The translations under genes were made by a program, and so were the position numbers. Shown here one piece after another: positions 8,744 to 17,228 of a stretch of 64,000 nucleotides of DNA; within the stretch, counting starts at the first letter, position 1, and every line of letters begins with the position of its first letter. The notes beneath the pieces were generated by a model. The model made no database searches. It was given only the letters and a program-made list of their open reading frames with translations, and was not told the origin of the DNA. Origin of the DNA: Terribacillus saccharophilus (GTDB lineage: Bacteria; Bacillota; Bacilli; Bacillales; Amphibacillaceae); contig NZ_NPBJ01000027.1 of NCBI RefSeq assembly GCF_002272075.1, positions 62,001 to 126,000 on the forward strand. Direction: 5' to 3'.

Positions 8744-9322
8744 ATGCTTGATATACTGATAAATATCATTCAGCTTTTCGATTTGTATTGGAGGCAAGGT
8801 GTGCCTGATGAAGTGCTTTTCATATGGCTTTCTATACCACTGTTACTCGTGATTTCAGAAATGTTTACACGCAAGGTTATCCATCAGCCGGTACAAGGAA
8901 TAGCAGCTTACATGAGACTCCTGTGTAATTGTATTTTGTTGAGCGGAGCATGGCTGGCTTTATTTCCCGGCTTGCTGCACGTAGCAAGGCAGTATCATAT
9001 TCTATCCAACGAATTGTCATTAGAGGTATCTGTTCAACTAGCCGGCGTATCACTTGGACTTGCTGCGTCCCTGCTTCCTTTGGCTGTCGTATGGATTAGA
9101 ATTGAGGGCCGAATTCTAAGATACAGCTATATTTTTATTTTCAGCATCCTTTATTATGTGCTTCTGCAGTTGGGTGTAGACGTATGGAAAGCAGCTATAG
9201 AGTTACCAATTCTAATAAGCATCGGATTAAGCCTGCTGTTCTTTGTGCTGACAGTAGTTATACCTAACTTGGATTACACAGATGAACAAGCAACGTACCG
9301 TCTAAAAGGACAGCATACCTGA
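8744..9322 (+). CDS. Multi-pass membrane protein of unknown function, coupled to AraC-type gene
   Basis: 192 aa with about five hydrophobic segments (roughly residues 25-45, 60-82, 100-125, 128-150, 158-182). I do not recognise a family. TGATATG arrangement with the AraC-type gene means tight coupling; the pair may form a sensing unit or the membrane protein may be the regulator's target. Confidence 0.7.
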   Translation: MLDILINIIQLFDLYWRQGVPDEVLFIWLSIPLLLVISEMFTRKVIHQPVQGIAAYMRLLCNCILLSGAWLALFPGLLHVARQYHILSNELSLEVSVQLAGVSLGLAASLLPLAVVWIRIEGRILRYSYIFIFSILYYVLLQLGVDVWKAAIELPILISIGLSLLFFVLTVVIPNLDYTDEQATYRLKGQHT

Positions 9323-9340
9323 TATGCTTGTCCTTTTTTA
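9304..9340 (+). terminator. Terminator overlapping the 3' end of the membrane protein gene
   Basis: AAAGGACAGCATA / TATGCTTGTCCTTT with one mismatch, then T-run; the TGA stop is in the loop. Confidence 0.75.
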
Positions 9341-9418
9341 CGTTCGCTCTTCTAACCTATTACCTATATTACCAGTCTGACCCTTATGGTAAAATATTCA
9401 AAAAGGAGGCGTGGCAGT

Positions 9419-9772
9419 GTGTCGGATTTCCAGATTGGCAGTGTGTTTGTGCATGTGAAGGACGCGAATAAGGCAGCAAATTGGTATGCAAATCTTTTAG
9501 GTAAACCTGAACCGCAGCCAACGGAAGGGCCGGTGCAGTTCATGGAAACTGATGATGGAAGAGGACTTGTCATTGATGATAACCGGAATAATGCACCGGG
9601 TATCCGTCCTGCTTTCATGCTTGAGACGTCAGATATTCAGCTTGCCTATAAACGAGTTAGCGAGCAAGGAGGCAAGGTTGTCCGGGAACTGGAGGAAGAT
9701 GAAGCAGTTGCTTTCTTCAATTTTGAGGATCCTGATGGCAATATTGTCATGGTGTGTGAACAACGTCCATGA
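9419..9772 (+). CDS. VOC-family protein (glyoxalase/bleomycin resistance fold)
   Basis: Start GTG at 9419, 9 bases after AAAGGAGG; an upstream in-frame ATG (9386) precedes the ribosome site and is rejected. 117 aa with the VOC pattern: VHVKDANKAANWYANLLG at the start, LETSDIQLAYKRVSEQGG in the second beta-alpha unit, and a metal-site region FFNFEDPDGNIVMVCEQ at the end. VOC members are metal-dependent lyases, dioxygenases or drug-binding proteins. The role here is unknown. It overlaps the next gene by ATGA. Confidence 0.88.
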   Translation: MSDFQIGSVFVHVKDANKAANWYANLLGKPEPQPTEGPVQFMETDDGRGLVIDDNRNNAPGIRPAFMLETSDIQLAYKRVSEQGGKVVRELEEDEAVAFFNFEDPDGNIVMVCEQRP

Positions 9773-10347
9773 TTATCTGGATCAATGGGGCATTCGGAGC
9801 AGGCAAGACACAAACTGCGATCTCTCTACGGCACCGGCTGCCAAATGCATTCATCCATGACCCTGAAGAAGCGGGTTTTTACATAAGAAAGCATATACCG
9901 GATTCGATGCAGAAACCGGATTTCCAGGAGCATACCCTTTGGCGTTCCATCGTACGTGAGCATTTGGCTTATATGGCAGCAAATACGGAGGATATCATCG
10001 TTGTTCCGATGACAATAACGGAACCGTCCTACTATGAAGAAATCATTGGACAATTACGTAGTGATGGTCACCGAGTTTATCATCTTGTGTTAGCTGCTTC
10101 GGAAGAGACATTGCGTGGTCGTCTTGCCAAGCGGGGCAACAGACAGAATTCATGGGCTGCTCGGCAGATAACGCGTTGCGTACAAGGTCTATCAAGTCCA
10201 ATATTCGAAAATAAATTGGCAACTGATAATATGTCGATAGACGAGGTAGCCGCAGCTATCGGCAGACAAGCGGGCCTTCGTCTGCAAAAGGATCACCGCT
10301 CTTGGTGGAAAACACAATGGCCGCGCTTAACCTCTAGATGGAGGTAG
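9769..10347 (+). CDS. TmrB-like ATP-binding protein (P-loop kinase fold)
   Basis: 192 aa, starting in a 4-base ATGA overlap with the VOC gene. Walker A is NGAFGAGKTQTA at residues 6-17. The following HDPEEAGFYIRKHIP and VVPMTITEPSYYEEII stretches are as in the TmrB tunicamycin-resistance ATP-binding family. A downstream arginine-rich lid (GRLAKRGNRQNSWAARQI) fits a small-molecule kinase fold. It may bind or modify a nucleoside-like toxin; the exact substrate is not shown. Confidence 0.8.
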   Translation: MIIWINGAFGAGKTQTAISLRHRLPNAFIHDPEEAGFYIRKHIPDSMQKPDFQEHTLWRSIVREHLAYMAANTEDIIVVPMTITEPSYYEEIIGQLRSDGHRVYHLVLAASEETLRGRLAKRGNRQNSWAARQITRCVQGLSSPIFENKLATDNMSIDEVAAAIGRQAGLRLQKDHRSWWKTQWPRLTSRWR

Positions 10348-10400
10348 ACAAACGGCTGCGTATGCTTATGCTATAATGCCTCAAAAAGGTGGTACATATA

Positions 10401-10886
10401 ATGAGTATCGAAAACGTAAAAGATTATCTAGCAAATTACAACCGAAGCAGTGATATTATAGAACTCGATTTATCTAGTGCCACTGTAGATCTAGCTGCTA
10501 CTGCACTTGGTGTGGAGCCTGCACGCATTGCTAAGACGTTAGCATTTAGAGGTAGAAAAGATGGGGAATCTGTTTTGATAGTTGCTGCAGGAGATGCAAA
10601 GATTGATAATAAAAAGTTTAAAGAGCTATTCGGCGTAAAAGCACGAATGCTTTCAGCTGAGGAAACGTTAGAACAAACAGGCCATGCTGTTGGCGGAGTT
10701 TGTCCGTTTGGTTTAATAAATGATTTACCTGTGTATATGGACATTTCCTTAAAGCGTTTTTCCACGGTGTTTCCAGCCTGTGGCAGCAGTAATTCAGCAA
10801 TAGAACTAACTTGTGAAGAACTTGCCGAATATGGCAAGGGAAAAGAATGGGTAGATGTCTGCAAGAGCTGGGCAGACAATGGCTAA
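10401..10886 (+). CDS. YbaK/EbsC-family aminoacyl-tRNA deacylase
   Basis: ATG at 10401 with AAGGTGGT upstream; 161 aa. Family features: a start segment with SSATVDLAATALGVEP, ARIAKTLAFR with the conserved lysine, the GDAKIDNKKFKELFG helix, and AVGGVCPFGL (family GGxxPxG), the substrate pocket loop. YbaK/ProX-type enzymes hydrolyse mischarged tRNAs such as Cys-tRNA(Pro) or Ala-tRNA(Pro). Monocistronic. Confidence 0.92.
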   Translation: MSIENVKDYLANYNRSSDIIELDLSSATVDLAATALGVEPARIAKTLAFRGRKDGESVLIVAAGDAKIDNKKFKELFGVKARMLSAEETLEQTGHAVGGVCPFGLINDLPVYMDISLKRFSTVFPACGSSNSAIELTCEELAEYGKGKEWVDVCKSWADNG

Positions 10887-10998
10887 ATGAAGGTAACGGC
10901 ATAGCATGCAGGGGGTTCGGCTTTGCTTCTAACTCTGACACTGCTAAACTTAGCATGTGCCCTATACTTCACACAAAGATAGGTTAGGAGAAAGAATC

Positions 10999-11526
10999 AT
11001 GTCAGATAATAATACAAAAAGAGAGATATTTTCCTGGTTGCGAGCAGTAGGGATTGCCGTCATCATTGCTTTTGGCTGCCGGTATTTCCTGTTTACACCG
11101 TCAACGGTGCATGGAGAGTCAATGCTGCCGACTTACCAGGACAGCGATCATGTCATTGTAAGCAAAGTTTCGAAGATAGAAAGAAATGATATTGTGGTAT
11201 TCAACGCACCCGATGCGGATGCCCACTATATCAAACGGGTGATTGGTCTGCCTGGCGATACAATTGAGGTGATAGATAATGTGCTGTATGTGAATGGCGA
11301 AGCGCAGGATCAATCTTATCTGCCAGAGGATATGGTTACTGGTGATTTCAAACTGAAGGAATTGACTGGCGAGGAAAAGGTACCTGAAGGTGAAGTGTTT
11401 GTCATGGGTGATAACCGCACAAACAGTAAAGACAGCCGTATGTTTGGTTATATTTCGGAGAAAGAAGTAATCGGAGAAGTTAAGATGACTTTCTATCCAT
11501 TTTCTGATTTCCACATCGGTAATTAA
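10999..11526 (+). CDS. sipS: Signal peptidase I, SipS type
   Basis: ATG at 10999 with TAGGAGAA 7 bases upstream; 175 aa. One N-terminal membrane anchor (VGIAVIIAFGCRYFLF). Box B GESMLPT contains the catalytic serine, box D YIKRVIGLPGD the catalytic lysine, and box E GDNRTNSKDSR completes the P-type signal peptidase active site. It removes signal peptides from Sec/Tat exported proteins on the outer face of the membrane. Bacillus genomes usually have several paralogues, so the symbol marks the type only. Confidence 0.94.
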   Translation: MSDNNTKREIFSWLRAVGIAVIIAFGCRYFLFTPSTVHGESMLPTYQDSDHVIVSKVSKIERNDIVVFNAPDADAHYIKRVIGLPGDTIEVIDNVLYVNGEAQDQSYLPEDMVTGDFKLKELTGEEKVPEGEVFVMGDNRTNSKDSRMFGYISEKEVIGEVKMTFYPFSDFHIGN

Positions 11527-11527
11527 T

Positions 11528-11860
11528 ATGTGTCAAGTACATGGAAAAACAGTAGATGCGGAGACAAGATGTGTGCATTATCACTCCCCATTGGATGTTA
11601 TAGCAATCAAGTTCGCGTGCTGCAATCAATTTTATCCTTGCCATCAATGCCATGAAGAGACGGCGGGTCATGAGGCCGAGGTATGGCCGAAAGACCAATT
11701 CGATGAGAAGGCGATACTATGCGGTGTGTGTAAATCGACGCTCAGTATCGATCAGTATATGAATATAGACCATTGCCCAGACTGTAAAGCAGCATTCAAC
11801 CCTGGTTGTCAGCTGCATCATCATCTATATTTTGAATCAATAAAAAGAGACTGTCGTTGA
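11528..11860 (+). CDS. CHY zinc-finger protein
   Basis: 110 aa; ATG starts 1 base after the signal peptidase stop, so it is probably cotranscribed. It has many paired zinc ligands: VHYHS, CCNQFYPCHQCH, CGVCKS, HCPDCK and CQLHHH, matching the CHY-type finger of small bacterial proteins related to the Pirh2 N-terminus. Function unknown. Confidence 0.85.
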   Translation: MCQVHGKTVDAETRCVHYHSPLDVIAIKFACCNQFYPCHQCHEETAGHEAEVWPKDQFDEKAILCGVCKSTLSIDQYMNIDHCPDCKAAFNPGCQLHHHLYFESIKRDCR

Positions 11861-11876
11861 CTGACAGTCTCTTTTG
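11843..11876. terminator. Bidirectional terminator between CHY gene and antiporter gene
   Basis: AAAAGAGACTGTC / GACAGTCTCTTTT, 7-base loop containing the CHY stop codon; A- and T-runs on both sides. Confidence 0.88.
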
Positions 11877-11882
11877 TTTGTC

Positions 11883-13049
11883 TTAGGATACGGAACGATG
11901 CTGTGAAGTATCTCCTGTTTTGGAGAAGATAAACTTCAGCATAGATGGAGTCACAAGCGTTGTCACAATGACCATGATTATAATACTTGTGTAGTATTCC
12001 GGATCAAGTAAACCTGAACTTAAACCGGTACCAGCAATGATCAATGCAACTTCGCCTCTTGAAACCATGCCTGTTCCGATTGCCATGGAAGATCTTCCGT
12101 CGAAGCCGGTCATTCTTGCTCCCAGCGCTCCGCCGAACAGCTTCGTCACAATGGCCATAATACTAATGAGCACAATGAACAGAATCTGAGATCCAACCCC
12201 ATCGAAGCTAATGTTCAAACCGATGCTTACAAAAAATACGGGAACGAAGACTCCATAAGCGATCGGTTCTAATTTATGTTCTACTACATTCTTGTATTCA
12301 GTTTGGGAAATGGCGATACCAGCCGCAAATGCACCGATAATACCGGCAACCCCCATATATTCAGCGAAGTAGCTAAACACCAGCGCCAGAATGATACCAG
12401 CAGAAACGATGGTCTCACTCACTTTGAAGCGAGCGAACAATTTCATCACTAGTGGAATCAGCCAAATACAAGCAACAATGACTACGCCGAAGAAGAGTAC
12501 TTTCTTCCCGATCAAAGCTCCTAAGCTGACTGATTCTCCTGTACCCAGCACACTCATCAGCACTGCGAGTAAGACGACAACCAGAATATCGTCAACAACA
12601 GCAGCCCCAAGGATTGTCGTACCTTCTCGTGAATTCAGTTTGTTCATTTCCTTTAATGCCTGTACAGAAATGCTGACACTTGTCGCACAGAAGAGTAAAG
12701 CCAAAAACAGAGCATGTCCCTGACTCATCCCAAATGCAAGTGCAAGACTATAACCGCCGATGAATGGGAAGAGGACGCCGAGAACAGCAACTGCAAAAGC
12801 GGACTTCCAGTTTTCTTTCAGCTGCTTCAAATCTGTCTCCAGTCCAGCGATGAACATGAGGACAAGCACACCGATTTCGGAGAATTCATGGATGAAGGAG
12901 GTTTGTTGTATCCAGCCGAGTACTGCAGGACCGAGAATAACACCGGCAAGCAGCTCCCCCAGTACAGATGGCTGTCCAATCTTAAGTGCAAGCTGACCAG
13001 CGATTTTTGTGAATACGAGAATCAAAGCTAAATGTAAAATGAATTCCAT
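11883..13049 (-). CDS. Cation:proton antiporter, CPA2 (NapA/KefB-like)
   Basis: 388 aa, 11-12 hydrophobic segments. Start MEFILHLALILVFTKIAGQL, then GQPSVLGELLAGVILGP, FSEIGVLVLMFIAGLETD and the AAVVDDILVVVLL segment with the tandem Asp-Asp ion-binding pair of CPA2 antiporters. It ends soon after the last membrane segment and lacks the RCK/TrkA-N domain of full KefB proteins. It should exchange Na+ or K+ for H+ across the membrane. ATG preceded by AAGGAGTAAG. A promoter and a terminator-containing leader of about 145 nt lie upstream, so expression is probably ion-regulated. Confidence 0.88.
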   Translation of the reverse strand: MEFILHLALILVFTKIAGQLALKIGQPSVLGELLAGVILGPAVLGWIQQTSFIHEFSEIGVLVLMFIAGLETDLKQLKENWKSAFAVAVLGVLFPFIGGYSLALAFGMSQGHALFLALLFCATSVSISVQALKEMNKLNSREGTTILGAAVVDDILVVVLLAVLMSVLGTGESVSLGALIGKKVLFFGVVIVACIWLIPLVMKLFARFKVSETIVSAGIILALVFSYFAEYMGVAGIIGAFAAGIAISQTEYKNVVEHKLEPIAYGVFVPVFFVSIGLNISFDGVGSQILFIVLISIMAIVTKLFGGALGARMTGFDGRSSMAIGTGMVSRGEVALIIAGTGLSSGLLDPEYYTSIIIMVIVTTLVTPSMLKFIFSKTGDTSQHRSVS

Positions 13050-13196
13050 ATCTTACTCCTTTGTAATGTATTTATGCAATTTCGGACACAAAAAAGGCAT
13101 ATCCGCCAGTTTTCACTGTGGATATGCCTAAATGGACACAGAGGGGCCTGGGGTGGCAGGCTCCTCCGGGAAATGCATATGTAATTAATTTATAGT
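13050..13196 (-). ncRNA. Structured 5' leader of the antiporter mRNA, attenuator or riboswitch candidate
   Basis: Between a clear promoter and the antiporter ATG the minus-strand transcript has about 145 nt. The 5' half contains a C/G-rich element (GCCTG / CAGGC stem with extra GAGG / CCTC pairs, about 13131-13170) that stands out from its AT-rich surroundings. The second half is a canonical terminator hairpin (13090-13129). Such an aptamer-then-terminator layout is usual for riboswitches. I cannot match it to a known class; ydaO, M-box and fluoride patterns do not fit by eye. Confidence 0.55.
13090..13129 (-). terminator. Terminator hairpin inside the antiporter leader
   Basis: AGGCATATCC / GGATATGCCT plus an inner ACTG/CAGT pairing, followed on the minus strand by TTTTTT. 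It lies between the promoter and the start codon, 40 bases upstream of the ATG, so it would stop transcription before the gene unless an alternative fold forms. Confidence 0.8.
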
Positions 13197-13201
13197 TACT
13201 C

Positions 13202-13230
13202 ATTATAGAACAGTTATAGAATGAAAACAA
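13202..13230 (-). promoter_or_regulatory. Sigma-A promoter of the antiporter
   Basis: On the minus strand: -35 TTGTTT (13225-13230), 17-base spacer, -10 TATAAT (13202-13207). Confidence 0.75.
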
Positions 13231-13303
13231 CCGCTTTTCATCTGTTTGCAGCTGGCAGAAAAGGGAAAACAGGTGACGTAACCTATGCAAAGGAGTGGCA
13301 TTT

Positions 13304-14500
13304 GTGAAAAACACATTTGATTTTCATACAAAACAAGGACTCTATCAGCATATTGAAGAGACACTTGTATTCTATTATCCTGCAGCAATAGACAGCACTT
13401 ACGGTGGATATAATGAAGGTTATTATATGGATGGAACGCTCACAGAGGATACAACCAAACATATCGTCGGACAGGCGCGGCATTTGTACGATTTCAGTGT
13501 CGGCTTCAAACTTACGGAAAAAACTGAATATCGGGAGGCGGCCGAGCACGGCATAACCTTTTTCCAAGAGACTCTGCGGGATAAGAAGTATGGCGGTTAC
13601 TTTACAGAGATGAAGGATGGCAGTGTGACAGATGATAAGAAGCTGACATATGGTCATGCGTTTATATTCCGAGCTGCGGTAGCAGCAGTGGAAGCGAAGA
13701 TAGAGGGAGCCGAGGAATTGCTTACGGACATCTATCAAGTGCTGGAGGAGAGGTTCTATGAACCATCCGCAAAACTATATAGAGATGAAGCATCACGTGA
13801 TTGGTCCAGCTTTTTGGAATACCGCGGACAGAATTGCAACATGCACATATGTGAATCAGCAATTACCGCGTATGAAACAACAGGTCAGCAAAGATATCTG
13901 GATCAGGCTTTAAACATTGCAGACCAAGTAACCAATAAACTTGCGGCTCAAAGTAACGGACTTATATGGGAAAACTACGATGAGGCTTGGTTGAAGGATG
14001 AACAATTCAATCATGGCGAAACAAGGGACGAATTTCGCGCCTATGGATTCGTTGGAGGACACCAATTTGAATGGAGCAAGCTCCTTGCTTGGCTCTATAT
14101 TCACAAGCAAGACAGCTGGCTTCTTGAACGTGCGGAAGAGCTTTATCAAACTGGCTGGAACCATTACCACGATCAAAAACAAGGTGGCATATTCTTTGTG
14201 ATGAGCCCTGATAAAGAGTTGATTGATAAAGGGAAATCTTATTGGGTTTTAGCGGAAACACTGGCGGCATCAGCATTGCTGCATGGCCAGACAGGAAATG
14301 ATGTATATGGTGAGCATTATGATGAGCTGTTCCGATATGTGCAGGAACATTTCATTGATCCAGAACATGGTGCTTGGTATCAATGGCTCACAGCCGATAA
14401 TAAAGTGGAGGACGAGGTTAAAAGCCCTTCACCGAAAACGGATTATCATCCGATTAGTGCAAGCTTCCTGATAGCGACTTACCGTGGAGAGGATCTGTAG
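13304..14500 (+). CDS. AGE-family sugar epimerase/isomerase
   Basis: GTG at 13304, 8 bases after AAGGAGT; 398 aa. Alpha6/alpha6 barrel features of the N-acylglucosamine 2-epimerase family: GQARHLYDFSVGFKL, YGHAFIFRAAVAAVEAK, HICESAITAYETT, GGHQFEWSKLLAWLY, YWVLAETLAASAL and an ending DYHPISASFL. The histidines in GHAF and GGHQFEW are the usual catalytic ones. It could be a mannose, cellobiose or N-acylglucosamine epimerase; the absence of a sugar cluster prevents a choice. Confidence 0.88.
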   Translation: MKNTFDFHTKQGLYQHIEETLVFYYPAAIDSTYGGYNEGYYMDGTLTEDTTKHIVGQARHLYDFSVGFKLTEKTEYREAAEHGITFFQETLRDKKYGGYFTEMKDGSVTDDKKLTYGHAFIFRAAVAAVEAKIEGAEELLTDIYQVLEERFYEPSAKLYRDEASRDWSSFLEYRGQNCNMHICESAITAYETTGQQRYLDQALNIADQVTNKLAAQSNGLIWENYDEAWLKDEQFNHGETRDEFRAYGFVGGHQFEWSKLLAWLYIHKQDSWLLERAEELYQTGWNHYHDQKQGGIFFVMSPDKELIDKGKSYWVLAETLAASALLHGQTGNDVYGEHYDELFRYVQEHFIDPEHGAWYQWLTADNKVEDEVKSPSPKTDYHPISASFLIATYRGEDL

Positions 14501-14525
14501 CGTAATGCGCAGATCCTTCTCTTAT

Positions 14526-14534
14526 TGCTATAAT
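14526..14534 (+). promoter_or_regulatory. Extended -10 promoter element for the GNAT gene
   Basis: TGCTATAAT directly between the AGE stop and the GNAT gene; the -35 region is weak, as expected for an extended -10 promoter. Confidence 0.45.
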
Positions 14535-14557
14535 GAGAAGGAAGGGAGCGGATTAGT

Positions 14558-15109
14558 ATGTATGAAAGTGAAAGATTGCAAATCAAACCTTTAGAGAAAA
14601 AGCATGCCAGTGAGCTTCTGGATCTGAACCTGCGGAACAGAGAACTTTTCGAGTCTATCTCACCAGTAGACCGTAGTGATTCAGACTATACACTGGAGAA
14701 ATACAAAAAGAATATCGAAGCGGCACAGAAAGATTGGCAGGAAGATAAACGCTACGAATTCGGAATATTCCTGAAACAAGATGATGTTCTGATTGGAACT
14801 GCTTCCTTATTCTTTATTGAGCGGAATACAGCGGAAAAATGCATGATAGGTTATTCGATGGATGAAGCACATAATGGTAAGGGATATATGACGGAAGCAG
14901 TACAGCTTGTATTAGATTTTGCATTTGGAGATGGGAAATTCCACCGAGTCGAAGCGGGAGTAATGCCGCGAAACCTAGGGTCGGTCGCGGTACTGGAGAA
15001 ATGCGGGTTCCAACGAGAAGGATTGGAACGCGACTTGCTGCGTATTGATGGCAAGTTCGAGGATCATTATAAGTATTCGATACTGGCGACTGATCCGCGC
15101 ATAAACTAA
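14558..15109 (+). CDS. GNAT N-acetyltransferase, RimJ-like (YdaF/YjcK type)
   Basis: 183 aa, ATG with GGGAGCG upstream. Residues 10-75 form the N-terminal beta-alpha unit (LQIKPLEKKHASELLDLN). The acetyl-CoA loop is MDEAHNGKGYMTEAV (N-G-K-G-Y-M-T), followed by HRVEAGVMPRNLGSVAVLEK and CGFQREGLERDLLRIDG, the strongest RimJ-type signature. Probably acetylates ribosomal or other protein N-termini. Confidence 0.9.
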   Translation: MYESERLQIKPLEKKHASELLDLNLRNRELFESISPVDRSDSDYTLEKYKKNIEAAQKDWQEDKRYEFGIFLKQDDVLIGTASLFFIERNTAEKCMIGYSMDEAHNGKGYMTEAVQLVLDFAFGDGKFHRVEAGVMPRNLGSVAVLEKCGFQREGLERDLLRIDGKFEDHYKYSILATDPRIN

Positions 15110-15139
15110 AACCCAGGAGCATTCATTGCTCCTGGGTTT
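15108..15139. terminator. Bidirectional terminator
   Basis: AAACCCAGGAGC / GCTCCTGGGTTT with a 7-base loop; serves the GNAT gene and the convergent OFA transporter. Confidence 0.8.
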
Positions 15140-15151
15140 AGTCATTAGACA

Positions 15152-16381
15152 TTAATGCTGCTGGGATGGAACAGGGCGTGAATGCCGGCGTTCATTACTC
15201 TTCTTAGCAGCAACTGGCTGCTGCGGGCTGCGGACTGTGACCGCAAGGAAGAATGAAATGACACAAAGTACGGCAATCGCTACGAATGTCGGTTGGAAAC
15301 CCCCGAGCAGTGAAGCGATGAATGAGCCTCCTAATGCACCGATACCAAACCCTTGATAAATGACACCATAGTTTTTACTTTGATTTCTCAATCCGAAATA
15401 ATCTGCGACGATAGTCGGGAAGACTGTGATGTTACCGCCAAAGAAGAATGCAATGGCTGCCACACAGACGAAGAACAATGTTGTTGATAGTTCCACCATG
15501 CTTAATACTGCGACAGCTCCCGCAGTGACAAGAAGTCCTGCTGCAACCAAGTACAGTCGTTCCACTTTGTCAGACAAAGCACCTAGCACAACTCTTCCAG
15601 TTGTATTACAGATAGCTACGACAGCTACGGCATTTGCTGCAGTTGCGGCAGATAGACCCGCAAGTTCCATGCCGGCATCTTTAACGATACCAATTAAATA
15701 CAAGCCGCTCATGCAGGCTGTAAGGAAAATGACGAATAGAATGTATGCTTGTTTCGTATGCAGCATTTCCTTAATACTGAAGTCTTTTGTTGCTGCCCCA
15801 GTAGTTGTTTCCTGTGGAAGGATAGCATCCTTAAGGAAGAAGGCTCCTCCACTGATTAGGATGAATGCTGCTATTCCCCAGATTAGGAATGTGCCTTGTA
15901 CACCAGCTGAGGAAAGCAATGCCTGGTTAATATATTTGAAGACTAAGCTTCCTGTTCCGAAGGCTCCTACTGATATACCAGATATGAGGCCTTTCTTTTC
16001 CGGGAACCATTTGATTACGTTCGATAGTGTAGTGATATAAGCAATACCATTGGCAAATCCAACAACAACACCTGCTAATAGATAGATGAGCCATAGTGAT
16101 GTAGCTAGAGAGCTTAGTATCAGCCCGGCACCGAGCAAAATACCGGCAAAGACAACCAGCTTCTTGATGCCGAGTTTATCCTGCAGCTTTCCGCCGAAAA
16201 GAGTGGCTACTGCCAGTGCGAAGCTTGTAATCGAGAAGGTGACTGCCACAGAAGATGTGCTCCACCCATATGCATCAGCCAATGGCTGGTTAAATAAACT
16301 CCATGTATAAATAGTACCTAGACCAATTTGGGTGATGATTGTACCAAGTACAATCAGCCAGCGATTCGTTCCTGTTTTCAT
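15152..16381 (-). CDS. OFA-family MFS transporter (oxalate/formate or monocarboxylate type)
   Basis: 409 aa, twelve hydrophobic segments. N-terminal NRWLIVLGTIITQIGLGTIYTWSLF and the loop GKLQDKLGIKK are typical of the OFA branch of the major facilitator superfamily, as are KWFPEKKGLISGISVGAFG and ADYFGLRNQSKNYGVIYQG. The family moves small carboxylates such as oxalate, formate, lactate or pyruvate. It is immediately downstream of lytS-lytT, whose homologues control pyruvate uptake, and it has a cre site over its own promoter. I infer an organic acid transporter under LytT and CcpA control. Confidence 0.85.
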   Translation of the reverse strand: MKTGTNRWLIVLGTIITQIGLGTIYTWSLFNQPLADAYGWSTSSVAVTFSITSFALAVATLFGGKLQDKLGIKKLVVFAGILLGAGLILSSLATSLWLIYLLAGVVVGFANGIAYITTLSNVIKWFPEKKGLISGISVGAFGTGSLVFKYINQALLSSAGVQGTFLIWGIAAFILISGGAFFLKDAILPQETTTGAATKDFSIKEMLHTKQAYILFVIFLTACMSGLYLIGIVKDAGMELAGLSAATAANAVAVVAICNTTGRVVLGALSDKVERLYLVAAGLLVTAGAVAVLSMVELSTTLFFVCVAAIAFFFGGNITVFPTIVADYFGLRNQSKNYGVIYQGFGIGALGGSFIASLLGGFQPTFVAIAVLCVISFFLAVTVRSPQQPVAAKKSNERRHSRPVPSQQH

Positions 16382-16421
16382 GAGAAGTCCCTCATTTCAT
16401 CTACGTTGTTTTGATAGTTTT

Positions 16422-16458
16422 ATCATAGCCGCTGCAGATGTATCTGAAAGCGTTTTCT
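16422..16458 (-). promoter_or_regulatory. Promoter of the OFA transporter with overlapping cre (CcpA) site
   Basis: cre sequence TGAAAGCGTTTTCT at 16445-16458 fits TGWAARCGYTWNCW at every position. On the minus strand -10 TATGAT (16422-16427) and a weak -35 CTTTCA (16445-16450) are 17 bases apart, so CcpA bound here would cover the -35. Confidence 0.65.
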
Positions 16459-16491
16459 CATGAGTTGCTCGATTTGAGGAATGAATGGTCC

Positions 16492-17226
16492 TTAAAGGCG
16501 CATGATCTGTCTGAACTCTTTTGCTTTACTGCGACTGACTGGAATCTGCTCACCCAGTCCTTTCATTTTGACTAGATACGTATTATGGAACCAAGGAAGA
16601 ATCTCATGTATTTTTTCCGTGTTTACTATATAAGAACGATGGCAGCGGAAAAATGCATCTGCTGGCAGCTGCTGTTCGAAAGTGCTGATAGAACCGGGGT
16701 AGGTATACACCTCATCCTTCGTGTGCACAGTTGTCTGCTTTTCATCAGCCTCAGCGTAGGCAATTTCCTTCAGATTGATCACATAGATCTTCTCGTCCTT
16801 CCAAACATTGAGCCGTGCTGGTGTTTCTGTCGGTTCTATTCGCTCCTCCATATCTACTGATGCATTCTTAGATTCAAGCTTCTTAAGCATTGCCGCAACG
16901 CGTTCCTCGCTGTATGGCTTCAATATATAATCGAATGCTTCAAGCTCAAATGCTTTAGCTGCATGTTCTTTATAGGCGGTGGTAAATACGATTATTGGTT
17001 TATGCTTGAACTGGGCCAAGCTTCCCGCAAGCATCATGCCATCTAGTGACGGTAGGTTGATATCAAGGAACAGTACATCCGTGGTGTGCTCCTGAAAATA
17101 CTTCAGCACATCCAATCCATCATCAAAGCGGTCAGTCACCTCTATGGAACTGTATGTATCAATTAAATACTGCAGCTCCTCTTGTGCAGGTAATTCATCT
17201 TCTGCAATGATTGCACGTAGTGTCAT
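16492..17226 (-). CDS. lytT: LytT-type response regulator (receiver plus LytTR DNA-binding domain)
   Basis: 244 aa. Receiver domain at residues 1-118: acidic pocket EDE near residue 10, phospho-acceptor Asp in VLFLDINLPSLDGM near residue 54, switch Thr in FTTAY and Lys in YILKPY. The LytTR domain occupies residues 140-243 (INLKEIAYAEADEKQTTVHT, FFRCHRSYIVN, IPVSRSKAKEFR). Its start is 2 bases from the lytS stop. It should bind direct-repeat sites near promoters; the adjacent OFA transporter gene is the likely target. Confidence 0.92.
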   Translation of the reverse strand: MTLRAIIAEDELPAQEELQYLIDTYSSIEVTDRFDDGLDVLKYFQEHTTDVLFLDINLPSLDGMMLAGSLAQFKHKPIIVFTTAYKEHAAKAFELEAFDYILKPYSEERVAAMLKKLESKNASVDMEERIEPTETPARLNVWKDEKIYVINLKEIAYAEADEKQTTVHTKDEVYTYPGSISTFEQQLPADAFFRCHRSYIVNTEKIHEILPWFHNTYLVKMKGLGEQIPVSRSKAKEFRQIMRL

Positions 17227-17228
17227 GG

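Noticed and set aside
14510-14545. Inverted repeat CCTTCTC/GAGAAGG after the AGE gene as terminator
   Set aside because: Loop is long and there is no T-run; the TATAAT within it more likely serves the next gene.
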